Shown: positions 1 to 9,209, counted from the first letter of the stretch. The stretch: DNA of 64,000 bases from CBDAMZ01 sp965197375 (GCA_965197375.1 CBDAMZ010000010.1:1-64000), one strand, 5' to 3'. Notes: generated by a model from the sequence alone, not told the origin. Made by a program: numbers and translations.

Positions 1-1329
1 TGGTGTTGGTTGTCGTCGGCGGATTGATCACCATCATGACCGGGGTGGTGCAATCCGGCGGTTCCCCGCCGCCCTCCGGATGGTATTAGCTGGCGCGTTC
101 AAAAAGGATGCGCCGGGTGAAGGGACGATCACACAGTTTCAAGCCCTGTCCACGGCGCTGGCATCCACAGTGGGGAACGGCAATATCGGTGGCGTGGCCA
201 CCGCTATCCTGATCGGGGGGCCCGGAGCTATCTTCTGGATGTGGGTGACCGCGGCGGTCGGCATGGCAACCAAGTACGCCGAGGCAATTCTTGGTGTGCA
301 CTACCGCGTGACCCGGAAAGCGGGCGAGCTCGCAAGTGGCCCAATGTACTACATCGCCCGCGGAGTGCCGTACGGACCGCTTGGCTGGACGCTAGGATAT
401 CTGTTCGCCTTCTTCGGCGCCGCCACGGCCTTGTTCGGTACGGGCAACATGGCGCAGTCCAACACGGTGGCCCGAACGTTCGTTGGGGCGGCTCGAACCG
501 TGTTCGATCTCGATGTGCCGCTGTGGGTGCCAGGCGTACTCATCACGATTGCCGTCGGCCTGGTACTCCTCGGTGGAATCCGACGCATTGCAGCCGTCGC
601 CGAGCATCTCGTGCCGAGCATGATCGTGCTGTACATCTTGACCGCTGGTATTTACATCCTGTTGAATGTCACGTTGATACCGGATGTCATCCGCGAGATC
701 CTGACGAACGCGTTTATCTCGACCGCCGCCGTAGGCGGATTTACGGGTTCGGCCGTGACACAGACCATCGCGGCTGGCGTTAGTCGTGGCGTCTTGTCGA
801 ACGAAGCCGGCCTGGGTAGCGCTCCGATCGCACACGGCATTGCCAAGGTTCGTCACCCGGCGCAGCAGGGCCTCGTTGGGATCTTCGAAGTCTTTATGGA
901 CACAATCATCATCTGCTCCATGACGGCGTTCGTAATCCTGACATCCGGGCTGTGGGCCGACCCCGCGTATCAAGATACAAGTGGAGATCTGACGGCCGCG
1001 GCACTCAGCACCTCCATCCCTCTGGCTTCGCTCCTCGTCGCGGTCTGTTCGTTCCTCTTTGGCTTTTCAACATTGATTGGCTGTGCTACTACGGCGAGAA
1101 GTGCTTCGAGTTCCTGTTCGGGTCAAAGATGATCGTGCCCTATCGGGCTATCTTTACCGCCCTGGTCATGGTTGGCGCAGTCGTCTCCGTCCCACTGGTC
1201 TGGGCGGTCGGCACACTACTAAACGGCTTCATGGCCTTTCCCAACCTCATCGGGCTGCTGTTTCTGGTGCGCACGGTCCGGAAGCTCACCAGCGACTATT
1301 TCGCGAATGGGGCCAACGCTGTCACATAG
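1..1329 (+). CDS. AGCS-family sodium:alanine/glycine symporter, 5'-partial, two frameshifts
   Basis: Inner-membrane Na+/amino-acid symporter of the AGCS family. The frame from about position 56 to 1080 carries the family core: FQALSTALASTVGNGNIGG, then GPGAIFWMWVTAAVGMATKYAE, then the SNEAGLGSAPIAH motif, all embedded in hydrophobic helices. The N-terminus lies off the window edge. Two single-base deletions break it. Near position 53 the reading passes from the frame ending in GVVQ to the frame starting IRRFPAALR; one added base restores the family pattern VQLRRFP. Near 1081-1083 it passes from FSTLIG to CYYGEKCFEFLFG; one added G gives the usual IGWCYYGEK. The 3' end overlaps the convergent thiE by about 34 bp. 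The family call is firm. Whether the gene is truly broken is unclear because many neighbours show the same kind of indel. Confidence -1.
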
Positions 1330-1934
1330 GCCCGAACCCGCGACGCCGGATCGTTGCCTCGCAGCAGATCAGAGATGACAGCCACCGAGCTCGCGCCAGC
1401 GCGTAACACCTCGGGCGCCCGGCCGAGCGTGATCCCGCCAATAGCGACCACCGGTCGCGCCGGGCGCAGATCGGACGCCGCCCGGACCAGCCCGAGACCG
1501 GCCTCCGAGTAGCCCGTCATCTTGGTTGTCGTGACATAAATGGGCCCAACCGCGACATAGGTAACCGCCAGCGCACGTGATGCGTCGAGCTCAGCGATCG
1601 TGTGAGTTGACAGGCCGACGATCGCGCGCGCGCCGAGCTGCCGGCGCGCATCTTCACCGATATATCTTGTTGTCCGACATGGACCCCGGCCGGCCCCGGC
1701 GAGCCGGGCCACGTCCGCACGGTCGTTCACGACAACGGTGGCATCGTAGCGGCGCGCTGCCCCGACGATGCGGTCGCACCAGCGCTGGAACGTACTGCTC
1801 GAGACGCCTGCGGCGCGGATCTGCAGCCAGCGGGCACACCCCTTGAGGTAGGCCTCAGCAAGCTCCGGCACATCCCAGCCGTGACGCGCTGCGGTTGTGG
1901 CGTCCACGATGGCGCAGAGCGGCGGGAACAACAT
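1296..1934 (-). CDS. thiE: Thiamine-phosphate synthase, with two compensating frameshifts
   Basis: TIM-barrel enzyme coupling HMP-PP and THZ-P to thiamine phosphate. Visible motifs are LQIRAAG near the N-terminus, VVNDRADVARLAGA, GLSTHT, VGPIYVTTTK and PVVAIGGI, at about 212 aa, which is normal for ThiE. Between the NDRADVARLAGA segment and DARRQLG the main frame reads a nonsense stretch, while the neighbouring frame (about 1655-1700) reads AGVHVGQQDISV, exactly the expected ThiE segment. So one extra base near 1692-1700 and one missing base near 1655-1660 cancel out, leaving the ORF open but with about 13 scrambled residues. It is the last gene of the minus-strand M24 peptidase-accB-accC set, 41 bp after accC. 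A second, more divergent paralogue lies at 27327-28016; this one matches canonical ThiE motifs better. Confidence -1.
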   Translation of the reverse strand: MLFPPLCAIVDATTAARHGWDVPELAEAYLKGCARWLQIRAAGVSSSTFQRWCDRIVGAARRYDATVVVNDRADVARLAGAGRGPCRTTRYIGEDARRQLGARAIVGLSTHTIAELDASRALAVTYVAVGPIYVTTTKMTGYSEAGLGLVRAASDLRPARPVVAIGGITLGRAPEVLRAGASSVAVISDLLRGNDPASRVRAYVTALAPFAK

Positions 1935-1975
1935 GTCAGCGATTAGAGGCCAAGGCTACGAGTAGAAATCTCAGC

Positions 1976-3349
1976 CTAGGGACCGTGGCTCGTGTGGAGA
2001 AGGCGCGACGCTGGACTTGGTGAAGCGGTCATGAAGGCGGTATTCAGGTTGCCATCGAGGAAATCTGGGTCATGCAGAATTCGCACGTGAAGCGGCACGG
2101 TGGTTTCGATACCCTCCACGACGGTCATCTCCAGCGTCCGACGCATGCGGGCGATAGCCTCGTCCCGATCTCGTCCGTGGGTAATGATCTTGGCCACCAG
2201 GGAATCGTAGAAGGGAGGGATAACGCATTCGGCGTGTGCCGCGGTATCCACCCGAACGCCGGGCCCCCCAGGCACGCTGAAGACCCGAATCAGGCCGGAG
2301 CTTGGCCTGAACGTATCGGGCGCCTCGGCATTCACTCGACACTCGACCGCGTGACCAGACCAGCTTACGTCGCGCTGGCTAATGGACAACGGGGCTCCAT
2401 CGGCAATGCGGATCTGTTCCTTCACGATGTCGATGCCGGTTACCATTTCCGTCACTGGATGCTCAACTTGCAGCCGCGCGTTCACCTCTAAGAAGTAGAA
2501 GCGCCCGGCATCGTCCATCAGAAACTCGAAAGTCCCCGCGTTACGGTAACCAGTTGCTCGTGCCGCCTTGACCACCTGACGGCCGAGGTTTCGTCTGGTA
2601 CGCTCGGTGAGTGCCACCGAGAGCGACTCCTCGAGTAACTTCTGATGCCGCCGCTGAATGGAACATTCGCGCTCACCGAGATGAACGACGTGTCCCTCAG
2701 CATCGGCCAGCACCTGAAACTCGATATGGCGCGGCGCCACCAAATACTTCTCTAGGTATAGACCACCGTCGCCGAACGCTGCTACCGCCTCACGCTGGGC
2801 CGTACCCCACGCGGTCTCGAAGGTGTCGGCGTGCTCTACGACTCGCATGCCGCGACCGCCGCCGCCGGCCCGCGCCTTGACGATCACCGGATAGCCGATC
2901 TTGCGCGCCGCCTTTAGTGCCTGCCGAAACGTGGTAAGCGATTCGTCGACTCCAGGCAGCACCGGTAGACCCGCGCGCCGCATCACATGTCGCGCCGCAG
3001 ACTTGTCACCCATCAGACGTAAGATGGAAGCCGGTGGCCCAATAAACGTCATGCGGCAGGCTTCACACGCCTCGGCCAGATAGGCGCTCTCAGCAAGGAA
3101 CCCGTAGCCCGGGTGGATCGCTTCGGCGCCGGTGACCTCAGCCGCCGAAATGATCGCCGGAACGTTCAGATAGCTGTCGATCGCCGGCGCCGGCCCGATA
3201 CACACATCTTCATCAGCAAACCGGACGTGCAGCGCGTGCGCGTCCGGCTCGGAGTAAACCGCCACCGTCTTGATACCCAGTTCGCGGCACGCGTAAATGA
3301 CGCGAAGGGCAATCTCGCCTCGATTGGCAATGAGGATTTTCTTGAACAT
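1976..3349 (-). CDS. accC: Biotin carboxylase subunit of acetyl-CoA carboxylase
   Basis: ATP-dependent carboxylation of the biotin on AccB, the first half-reaction of acetyl-CoA carboxylase for fatty acid synthesis. The protein has 457 aa, near the usual 450. It starts FKKILIANRGEIALRVI (biotin carboxylase N-domain), followed by the ATP-grasp domain with the glycine-rich loop KARAGGGGRGMRVV, the HIEFQVLAD segment, ECSIQRRHQK, FEFLMDD and the catalytic EVNARLQVEHPVTE segment, then the C-terminal domain with YDSLVAKII. It follows accB by 17 bp on the same strand, so the two are surely co-transcribed. No carboxyltransferase subunits (accA, accD) are in the window. No disruption seen. Confidence -1.
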   Translation of the reverse strand: MFKKILIANRGEIALRVIYACRELGIKTVAVYSEPDAHALHVRFADEDVCIGPAPAIDSYLNVPAIISAAEVTGAEAIHPGYGFLAESAYLAEACEACRMTFIGPPASILRLMGDKSAARHVMRRAGLPVLPGVDESLTTFRQALKAARKIGYPVIVKARAGGGGRGMRVVEHADTFETAWGTAQREAVAAFGDGGLYLEKYLVAPRHIEFQVLADAEGHVVHLGERECSIQRRHQKLLEESLSVALTERTRRNLGRQVVKAARATGYRNAGTFEFLMDDAGRFYFLEVNARLQVEHPVTEMVTGIDIVKEQIRIADGAPLSISQRDVSWSGHAVECRVNAEAPDTFRPSSGLIRVFSVPGGPGVRVDTAAHAECVIPPFYDSLVAKIITHGRDRDEAIARMRRTLEMTVVEGIETTVPLHVRILHDPDFLDGNLNTAFMTASPSPASRLLHTSHGP

Positions 3350-3366
3350 GGGAACAGCCGGCCGTG

Positions 3367-3819
3367 TCAGACAGTCTTGATGGCAAAAAGCGTGTCGCCA
3401 TACTGAACCGGCTGGCCGCTGTCGACAAAAATTCGAGTGATCTCGCCGTCACACTCCGCATCGATCTCGTTCATCAGCTTCATTGCCTCGATGAGGCAAA
3501 GCACCTGTCCCTTGCGAACCCCGCTGCCAAGCTCGACGAACGGCTCCGCACCAGGCACTGGGGCACGGTAGAACGTCCCCACGACCGGCGACTTCACAAA
3601 GAGCACGCCCGGCTCGGTAGCTCCCTCGTGATCAGAGCCGCCCGACTCGGTAACAGCTGGCCCGGACTCTTGGGGAGGACTTGGAGCTAACGCAGCGCCC
3701 CTCCCAGCCACGTGCTTCCTAAGACGCACTCGCATCCCGTCGCGCTCGAGCTCGAACTCCTCGAGCCCGTGCGCTTGCATCAACTCCAACATCCGTTCAA
3801 TATCGTCGAATTCAATCAT
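3367..3819 (-). CDS. accB: Biotin carboxyl carrier protein of acetyl-CoA carboxylase
   Basis: Carries the biotin that shuttles CO2 between AccC and the carboxyltransferase. 150 aa. The N-terminal region (about 1-40) is the usual helical AccB segment, followed by a Pro/Ala/Ser/Gly-rich linker (about 41-70) and the biotinyl domain (about 72-150). The biotinylation motif EAMKLMNEI is intact, with the target Lys in AMKLM, and the C-terminal strands QPVQYGDTLFAI fit the family. It sits between the M24 peptidase (upstream) and accC (17 bp downstream); an M24 peptidase followed by accB-accC is a recurrent arrangement in bacteria. Confidence -1.
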   Translation of the reverse strand: MIEFDDIERMLELMQAHGLEEFELERDGMRVRLRKHVAGRGAALAPSPPQESGPAVTESGGSDHEGATEPGVLFVKSPVVGTFYRAPVPGAEPFVELGSGVRKGQVLCLIEAMKLMNEIDAECDGEITRIFVDSGQPVQYGDTLFAIKTV

Positions 3820-3843
3820 CGATCACCCATGTACCGGTGCGTG

Positions 3844-4986
3844 CTACCGGACGACAAGAGTGCGAGGGGCGTCCGTGAGAATCTCACTCCCGTCGTTAGT
3901 CACTAGGACGTCATCTTCGATGCGGACCCCGCCGAGCCCAGGCACATAGGCAGCTGGCTCCACGGTAAAGACCATACCGGCCATCAAAGTCGGATCGCGA
4001 AGGTCTTTGTCAGCAGCATCGTCAGCCGCTTGGCGATGGCGACCGAGACGCGGAAGCTCGTGCACTTCTATGCCAAGGCCATGTCCCGTGCCATGCCCAA
4101 ACGCCTCAGCCAACCCATGCTCCTCCAACACCCGGCGTGCCGCGTGGTCCACGCTGCTAGCCACCACCCCTGGACCAACAACGGCCAGCGCGGCCGTCTG
4201 CGCCTCGAGCACCGCCTGATGCACCCGCCTTGGCTCCGGGGCCGCCCGGCCAACGCACACCGTGCGGGTCAGATCTACGCAGTATCCGTCGTGTACACCC
4301 CCGAAGTCCAGCACCACCAGGTCACCCGCAGCCAGCCGCCGGGTGCTTGGGTGAGCGTGTGGGAGGGCACTGTTGGGTCCTGAGGCCACAATGGTGTCGA
4401 AGGCCGGACGCTCAAAACCGCATCGGTGCAATATCAGGTCGACATCGGTCGCGATCTCGCGCTCCGAGCGCCCGGCCTGTACTAATTCGAGGACCGCGGA
4501 AACAGCCCGCGCCAGCAGCGCCGCCGCCGTCCGAAGTGTGTCAACCTCGTACGGGTCCTTGAGCATTCTTGCCCGCTCAACCAGGTTCTCCGTCGGAACC
4601 AACTCGGCCTCAACGGTACGCACGAGCCACTGCCAGCGACGGACACTAACATGCTCAGCCTCCACGCCTATCCGCTTCCCGCCTACCCGGCCGAGCACGT
4701 TGCGCAGCGTCTCGTCGGATGATTCCTCGACCAGCACCGCTTCCACACCGCGTGGAGCCGCGTCCGATCCGAGGACTAACTCAACCGCCGTGATGTACCG
4801 AAAGTCGGCGATCAGAATAGCGCCTTCGGCGGTCACAACCACCATCCCCGCACTGGCACGTACGTTGGTCAAGTAGAAAAGGTTCGGCAGGTGCGTGACA
4901 ACCAGAGCATCGAGGTCCAGTTGAGTAATGGCGTGACGCAGGCGGTCCAACCGAAGCTCGAGGAGTTCGCCTGGTGCAATCCCCAT
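3844..4986 (-). CDS. M24-family Xaa-Pro aminopeptidase/dipeptidase
   Basis: Cytoplasmic dinuclear-metal peptidase that removes residues next to proline. The N-terminal creatinase-like domain includes LVVTHLPNLFYLTNVRAS. The C-terminal pita-bread domain has the ordered metal ligands: Asp in LDFGGVHDGY, Asp in VDLTRTV, His in FGHGTGHGLGIEVHELP, Glu in FTVEPAAY and Glu in GVRIEDDVLV. An ATG at 4986 is preferred because AGAGGA lies at a good distance upstream and the protein then starts at the family's usual N-terminus; an in-frame start at 5085 would add 33 unlikely residues and overlap the upstream small ORF. First clear gene of the accB-accC-thiE set. Confidence -1.
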   Translation of the reverse strand: MGIAPGELLELRLDRLRHAITQLDLDALVVTHLPNLFYLTNVRASAGMVVVTAEGAILIADFRYITAVELVLGSDAAPRGVEAVLVEESSDETLRNVLGRVGGKRIGVEAEHVSVRRWQWLVRTVEAELVPTENLVERARMLKDPYEVDTLRTAAALLARAVSAVLELVQAGRSEREIATDVDLILHRCGFERPAFDTIVASGPNSALPHAHPSTRRLAAGDLVVLDFGGVHDGYCVDLTRTVCVGRAAPEPRRVHQAVLEAQTAALAVVGPGVVASSVDHAARRVLEEHGLAEAFGHGTGHGLGIEVHELPRLGRHRQAADDAADKDLRDPTLMAGMVFTVEPAAYVPGLGGVRIEDDVLVTNDGSEILTDAPRTLVVR

Positions 4987-4996
4987 CCCGTGTCCT

Positions 4997-5278
4997 CTAG
5001 CGCCGGCCATCTTGGCGGCTGGCGTTGAGAGCAGCGAGGATAACATCCAAAAACCGCTCAAGGCCTTCGACCACCCGATGGTCATCGCCTAAAGGGCCTT
5101 CGCGGGCGGCCAGCGAGATGGACAGCGCCGCGTCACACCCGGTGGCCTCAGCCTGCGACACGGTCGTCATAGGTTCAGCGGCATCCTGGCGGAGAACCGT
5201 TGGCACGTCTGGGCGGACCTCGTTCTCGGACATCACTCCTTCGTCGGTGTCACTGTCTTCATTGTTGTCTGTTGCCAT
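4997..5278 (-). CDS. Hypothetical small acidic protein
   Basis: Not recognised. An open frame of 93 aa from the ATG at 5278 (113 aa if a GTG at 5338 is used) ends 10 bp before the M24 peptidase start. The N-terminal half is rich in Asp, Glu and Asn; the C-terminus is an amphipathic helix-like segment, VEGLERFLDVILAALNAS, ending in a basic tail. Third codon positions are mostly G or C, as in true genes nearby, and the spacing suggests co-transcription with the peptidase-acc genes. No signal peptide or membrane helix. It could still be a chance ORF in a divergent promoter region. Confidence -1.
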   Translation of the reverse strand: MATDNNEDSDTDEGVMSENEVRPDVPTVLRQDAAEPMTTVSQAEATGCDAALSISLAAREGPLGDDHRVVEGLERFLDVILAALNASRQDGRR

Positions 5279-5418
5279 CAAGGTGGTTGTGGAAATCACC
5301 ATGCCAGTGCCAGCGCTACAGTCCATCGTATCGGCCACAGACCACGCGGCGAGTAGTTATGGTGACGCGACGTGACTCACACGTCGGTCAGCAGAAGGCA
5401 GCCGCACGAGTCCGTTTC

Positions 5419-5448
5419 TTGACACCCCTAGCTGATGCTCTGTAGGAT
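5419..5448 (+). promoter_or_regulatory. Sigma70-like promoter for the rplM operon
   Basis: A perfect -35 box TTGACA (5419-5424), an 18-bp spacer and a -10 box TAGGAT (5443-5448, 4 of 6 matches) sit about 45 bp upstream of the rplM start. They lie in the intergenic region between the divergent minus-strand set and the translation operon. Inferred by eye only. Confidence -1.
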
Positions 5449-5493
5449 CCTTGGTTGCGGCTGTTGACGAAAAAGTAAACCGAGCGCCTTTTT

Positions 5494-5934
5494 GTGACTA
5501 CGGGGGGGACATGCGTACCGTCGGGACGCGAACTGGTGAGGGCGTGGCACGTTATCGACGCCGACGCGCAGGTCCTCGGTCGCATAGCCACGGTTGCAGC
5601 GCGCTTGCTGCAGGGCAAGCATCGTCCAACCTATACGCCGTTTCTCGACACGGGGGATCACGTTATCATCGTGAACGCGGAGCGGGTGCGGCTGACGGGG
5701 CGAAAGGAACACCAGAAGCTGTACCGGCGGCATAGTGGGTACCAGGGCGGCTTGCGTGAGGAACGCGCTAGCACGGTCCGGCAACGCCAGCCCGGGCGCT
5801 TGGTCGAACGGGCCGTTCGCGGCATGCTCCCGAAAACTAAGCTCGGCAACGCGATGTCTCGCAAGTTGAAAGTGTACGCCGGCCCGGATCACCCACACGC
5901 GGCGCAGAAGCCAGTGAAATACGAGGCGCTCTGA
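5494..5934 (+). CDS. rplM: 50S ribosomal protein L13
   Basis: Large-subunit ribosomal protein. 146 aa with the L13 hallmarks RAWHVIDADAQVLGRIA, LLQGKHRPTYTPFLDTGDHVIIVNA, the LTGRK segment, HSGYQGG, the RAVRGMLPKTKLG signature and the VYAGPDHPHAAQKP tail. The annotated start is a GTG at 5494; the first dozen residues do not match the usual L13 N-terminus, and an out-of-frame ATG at 5511 follows a run of seven G, so a small indel near the start is possible. rpsI follows with a 1-bp gap, the standard rplM-rpsI pairing. Confidence -1.
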   Translation: MTTGGTCVPSGRELVRAWHVIDADAQVLGRIATVAARLLQGKHRPTYTPFLDTGDHVIIVNAERVRLTGRKEHQKLYRRHSGYQGGLREERASTVRQRQPGRLVERAVRGMLPKTKLGNAMSRKLKVYAGPDHPHAAQKPVKYEAL

Positions 5935-5935
5935 G

Positions 5936-6325
5936 TTGGCGGTCGAGCACCACGCAACGGGGCGGCGCAAGACAGCGGCGGCCCGCGTTTTTTTGCGGCC
6001 TGGAACCGGCGCGATCACGGTCAACCGAGTCTCTCTCGAGGCCTGTTTTCCTATAAAAGCACTCCGCACCCAAATCAGGGAACCACTCCAGCTGACCGAC
6101 GCCCTCGAAAAGTTCGATATTCTCGCGACGACCTCAGGTGGCGGCATCGCTGGGCAGGCAGGGGCGATCCGTCTGGGAATCGCGCGTGCATTAGTGCAGT
6201 CGGATCCGCAGCTCCGGCCTCTTCTCAAGAAGGCCGGAATGCTCACGCGAGACCCGCGGGTCAAGGAACGAAAGAAATACGGTCTAGCGGGCGCCAGGAA
6301 GCGTTTCCAGTTCAGTAAACGCTAG
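5936..6325 (+). CDS. rpsI: 30S ribosomal protein S9
   Basis: Small-subunit ribosomal protein whose C-terminal tail reaches the P-site tRNA. 129 aa, start codon TTG immediately after the rplM stop. Family features are ATGRRKTAAARVFLRPGTG at the N-terminus, TTSGGGIAGQAGAIRLGIARAL in the middle, and the conserved end LLKKAGMLTRDPRVKERKKYG leading to RKRFQFSKR, with the invariant final Lys-Arg. Intact. Co-transcribed with rplM. Confidence -1.
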   Translation: MAVEHHATGRRKTAAARVFLRPGTGAITVNRVSLEACFPIKALRTQIREPLQLTDALEKFDILATTSGGGIAGQAGAIRLGIARALVQSDPQLRPLLKKAGMLTRDPRVKERKKYGLAGARKRFQFSKR

Positions 6326-6354
6326 CGTCTATGGGCATGGAGGGGGGGGGTAGC

Positions 6355-7147
6355 TTGGCGCCGTTGACAATGAGGCAGCTCCTCGAGGCCGGGGTCCACT
6401 TTGGCCACCAAACAAGACGCTGGAACCCGAAGATGAAGAAGTACGTCTTCGAAGAGCGCAACGGAATCTACATTATCGACCTGGGTAAGACGGCCAAAAT
6501 GTTCAGCAGGGCGGAAGAGTTCGTTACCCGCCTGGCCTCAGAGAACCGCACGATTCTATTCGTGGGCACCAAGCGCCAGGCTCAAGACCTCGTTCTCGAC
6601 GAGGCCAAGCGTTGTGGCATGTTCTTCGTGAACCACCGGTGGCTCGGTGGGCTACTGACAAATTTCTCGACTATCCAGCGAAGCATTGGGCGACTCCGCG
6701 AGCTCGAGGCAATGGCTGAGGACGGACGATACGAGGATCTCTCAAAGAAGGAAATCGCCCGGATCGAGAAGGAGAAGCGAAAGCTCCATAAAAACTTGGA
6801 TGGCATAAGGCAGATGACGCGGCCTGCCAGACGCGGTATTCGTCGTCGACACGCGGAAGGAAAAAATCGCAGTTGACGAAGCCCGAAAGCTCAAGATCCC
6901 CATCATCGGCATCGTCGACACGAACTGCAATCCCGACGATGTCGATTACATCATCCCGGGCAACGATGACGCCATTCGTTCGATTAAGCTGTTTGTGACG
7001 CGGATCTCCGACGCCGTGATTGCCGGTCGAGCCACCGCAGACGAGGGCGCGGACGGCGGCGGTGCCGGGGTGGGCACCGACCAGCCACAGCGGCCGGCGC
7101 AACCAGCCACGACGCAGGCAGCGCCTGCTGCCCCGGCCTCGGTCTGA
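6355..7147 (+). CDS. rpsB: 30S ribosomal protein S2, one frameshift
   Basis: Small-subunit ribosomal protein needed for S1 binding. A TTG at 6355 is the likely start: a strong GGAGGGG Shine-Dalgarno lies about 10 bp upstream, and the product then begins close to the conserved TMRQLLEAGVHFGHQTRRW. The in-frame ATG at 6331 lies before that ribosome binding site. The frame follows S2 through NLDGIRQMTR, then is broken at about 6821-6825 by one extra base; in the next frame it continues LPDAVFVVDTRKEKIAVDEARKL style through NPDDVDYIIPGNDDAIRSI to a stop at 7147. Removing one C in the GGCC there restores a full S2 with an Ala/Gln-rich tail. As S2 is essential, a sequencing or assembly error is the simplest reading. 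A run of nine G precedes the start. Confidence -1.
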
Positions 7148-7196
7148 GGCCCTCTCGTACCGTTACCGCTCGGCCTCTCCACCGGGGATTTACAAC

Positions 7197-7800
7197 ATGG
7201 CAATCAGCGCAATACAGGTCAAGGAGCTACGTGACATGACAGGCGTCGGCTTCATGGAGTGCAAGGCTGCGCTCACCGAAGTAAACGGCGACCTTGACCG
7301 GGCCGTGACCGTTCTACGTACGCGCGGCCAGGCCAAGGCAACTAAACGAGCCGGTCGGTCCACGACGCAAGGTCTCATTGGACACTACCTCCATCAGGGC
7401 GGGCAGGTCGGTGTGCTTGTTGAGGTTAACTGCGAATCCGACTTCGTGGCGCGCACCGAAGATTTTAAGACCCTGGTCAAGGAGATCGCGATGCACATCA
7501 CGGCGGCCAATCCGATTTGCGTTCGGCGCGAAGAGGTTCCCACGACTGAGCTTGAACAAGAGAAACAGATCTACCGTGCTCAGTTCGCTGACACGAACAA
7601 ACCCCCGCAAGTCATCGACAAAATCGTTGAAGGTAAATTGAACAGCTACTATGAGCAAGTGGCCCTACTCGACCAGCCCTCGGTTTCGCGACCCGAAGAT
7701 GACAATTGGCGCGATGGTTAACGCCTCGATCGCCAAGCTAGGCGAGAACATCACGGTCGCGCGATTTGCCCGTTTTAAGATCGGCGAGACCGCCGAATAA
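7197..7800 (+). CDS. tsf: Translation elongation factor Ts, one frameshift
   Basis: Nucleotide exchange factor for EF-Tu. It starts with AISAIQVKELRDMTGVGFMECKAAL, including the TDVGF-type EF-Tu contact here written TGVGF, followed by the UBA-like region and the VGVLVEVNCESDFVAR signature. At about 200 aa it belongs to the short EF-Ts class. The frame breaks at about 7685-7688; deleting one T of the TTT gives DQPSVRDPKMTIGAMVNASIAK in short family style and continues to GENITVARFARFKIGE, ending at 7800. Downstream of rpsB by 49 bp, the universal rpsB-tsf order. Confidence -1.
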
Positions 7801-7845
7801 TACGGCAAGGCATGTCCGGCAGCTGATCTATAATCACCAGCGGCC

Positions 7846-8563
7846 ATGGCCGACCTCGCATACCAGCGCATTCTGCTGAAACTGTCCGGTGAAGCATTGA
7901 TGGGCGGGGGATCGTTCGGCATTGACTCGACGGTCGCCGATGAGCTCTCAAAGGAGATCACCGAAGTTCAAGCACTGGGCGTCCAGATTGCCGTTGTCAT
8001 CGGTGGCGGGAATATCTTCCGGGGGTTAGCGGCCAGCGCGCGCGGTATGGATCGGGCGACCGCCGACTACATGGGGATGCTCGCCACGGTCATTAACGCC
8101 TTGGCGTTGTCCGATGCTCTCGAGCGACATGGCACCACGACCAGGGTTGTGACCGCGACCGAGATGCGCGAAATCGCAGAACCCTTCATCCGACGGCGGG
8201 CCATTCGCCATCTAGAAAAGGGTCGCGTTGTAGTCTTCGCAGCGGGAACGGGGAATCCGTACTTCACCACCGATACAGCGGCTGCGTTGCGCGCGATGGA
8301 AATACGTGCTGACCATCATTCTCAAAGGCACCAAGGTAGACGGGGTCTTCACGGCGGATCCCATGACCGATCCGTCGGCAACACGGCTGGACAAGATTTC
8401 CTACATGCAGATCATCAAACAGGGGCTTAAGGTAATGGATGCTACGGCTATTTCCCTTTGCATGGACAACCGCATGCCAATTGTCATCTTTAATCTTCGC
8501 ACCGCCGGGAACATTCGACGAGCCGCCCTCGGGGAACCAGTCGGCTCGCTCGTCTCGGCATGA
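7846..8563 (+). CDS. pyrH: UMP kinase, one frameshift
   Basis: Phosphorylates UMP to UDP in pyrimidine nucleotide synthesis; a hexameric amino-acid-kinase-fold enzyme. The N-terminal part has the family sequence YQRILLKLSGEALMGG, the VVIGGGNIFRG loop, MDRATADYMGMLATVINALAL and VVFAAGTGNPYFTTDTAAALRA. At about 8311-8316 the frame is broken; dropping one C after GCTGAC gives ADIILKGTKVDGVFTADP in the next frame, which runs through the conserved segment MDATAISLCMDN to the stop at 8563. Restored length is about 238 aa, normal for PyrH. It follows tsf and precedes frr, the usual order. Confidence -1.
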
Positions 8564-8613
8564 TGATGCCCACGGCCCTGCACGAGGTCTCTAAGAACCA
8601 CTAAGCTGACACC

Positions 8614-9183
8614 ATGGACATCACGGACCCGAAGTCAGCCTACGCGGAAGCCCGCAAGCAAATGGATGGATCCGTCGAGCGCGTGCGCCACGAGCTCGCC
8701 GGTGTCCGTACGGGCCGCGCATCGATCGCTATCCTCGATTCCGTGCATGTAGAGGCTTATGGTACGGAGCTTCCTCTCAACCAAGTCGCTAGCCTGTCGG
8801 TACCGGAATCTTCATTGATCGTTGCCAGCCCGTTCGACCCGTCACAAGCCGGCCCCATCGAGAAGGCGATTCGTATCGCGAACCTGGGTCTGAATCCAAG
8901 CAACGATGGGAAGGTTATCCGGATCCCGATTCCGCCGCTGACCGACGAACGGCGAAAAGAGCTTTCGCGGCTGGTTCACAAGTTGGCCGAGGATGGCCGG
9001 AACAGTGTGCGACAGGTGCGGCGTAATGCGAACGACATGCTTAAGAAGCTGCTCAAGAACCACAAGCTGGCAGAGGACGACCAGCGGCTGGCGCTGGACC
9101 AAATCCAGAAGATCACGGACGAGCACATTCAGAAACTCGACGACCTCCAGAAGGTGAAAGACGGCGAGCTGCTACAACGCTAG
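8614..9183 (+). CDS. frr: Ribosome recycling factor
   Basis: Splits post-termination ribosomes together with EF-G. 189 aa, with the long-helix bundle segments MDGSVERVRHELAGVRTGRAS, the beta-domain VEAYGTELPLNQVASLSVPE and IPIPPLTDERRKEL, and the closing helix ending in KVKDGELLQ. No disruption. Last gene of the rplM-rpsI-rpsB-tsf-pyrH-frr operon. Confidence -1.
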   Translation: MDITDPKSAYAEARKQMDGSVERVRHELAGVRTGRASIAILDSVHVEAYGTELPLNQVASLSVPESSLIVASPFDPSQAGPIEKAIRIANLGLNPSNDGKVIRIPIPPLTDERRKELSRLVHKLAEDGRNSVRQVRRNANDMLKKLLKNHKLAEDDQRLALDQIQKITDEHIQKLDDLQKVKDGELLQR

Positions 9184-9184
9184 T

Positions 9185-9209
9185 CCCGGTCATCACGTTG
9201 AGTGACGGG
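9185..9209 (+). terminator. Weak hairpin after frr, possible terminator
   Basis: CCCGGTCA pairs with TGACGGG apart from one bulged G, just after the frr stop codon. There is no real T-run behind it, so an intrinsic terminator is only a possibility. The remaining stretch to 9381 shows no gene I can support. Confidence -1.

Noticed and set aside
1934..1990. CTGAGAT on the minus strand before thiE, as part of a TPP riboswitch
   Set aside because: It lies within the accC stop region, only 41 bp are available, and the other conserved TPP elements are absent.
6815..8320. Programmed frameshifting as the reason for the rpsB, tsf and pyrH breaks
   Set aside because: None of the sites has a slippery heptamer or downstream structure, and such recoding is not known in these genes.
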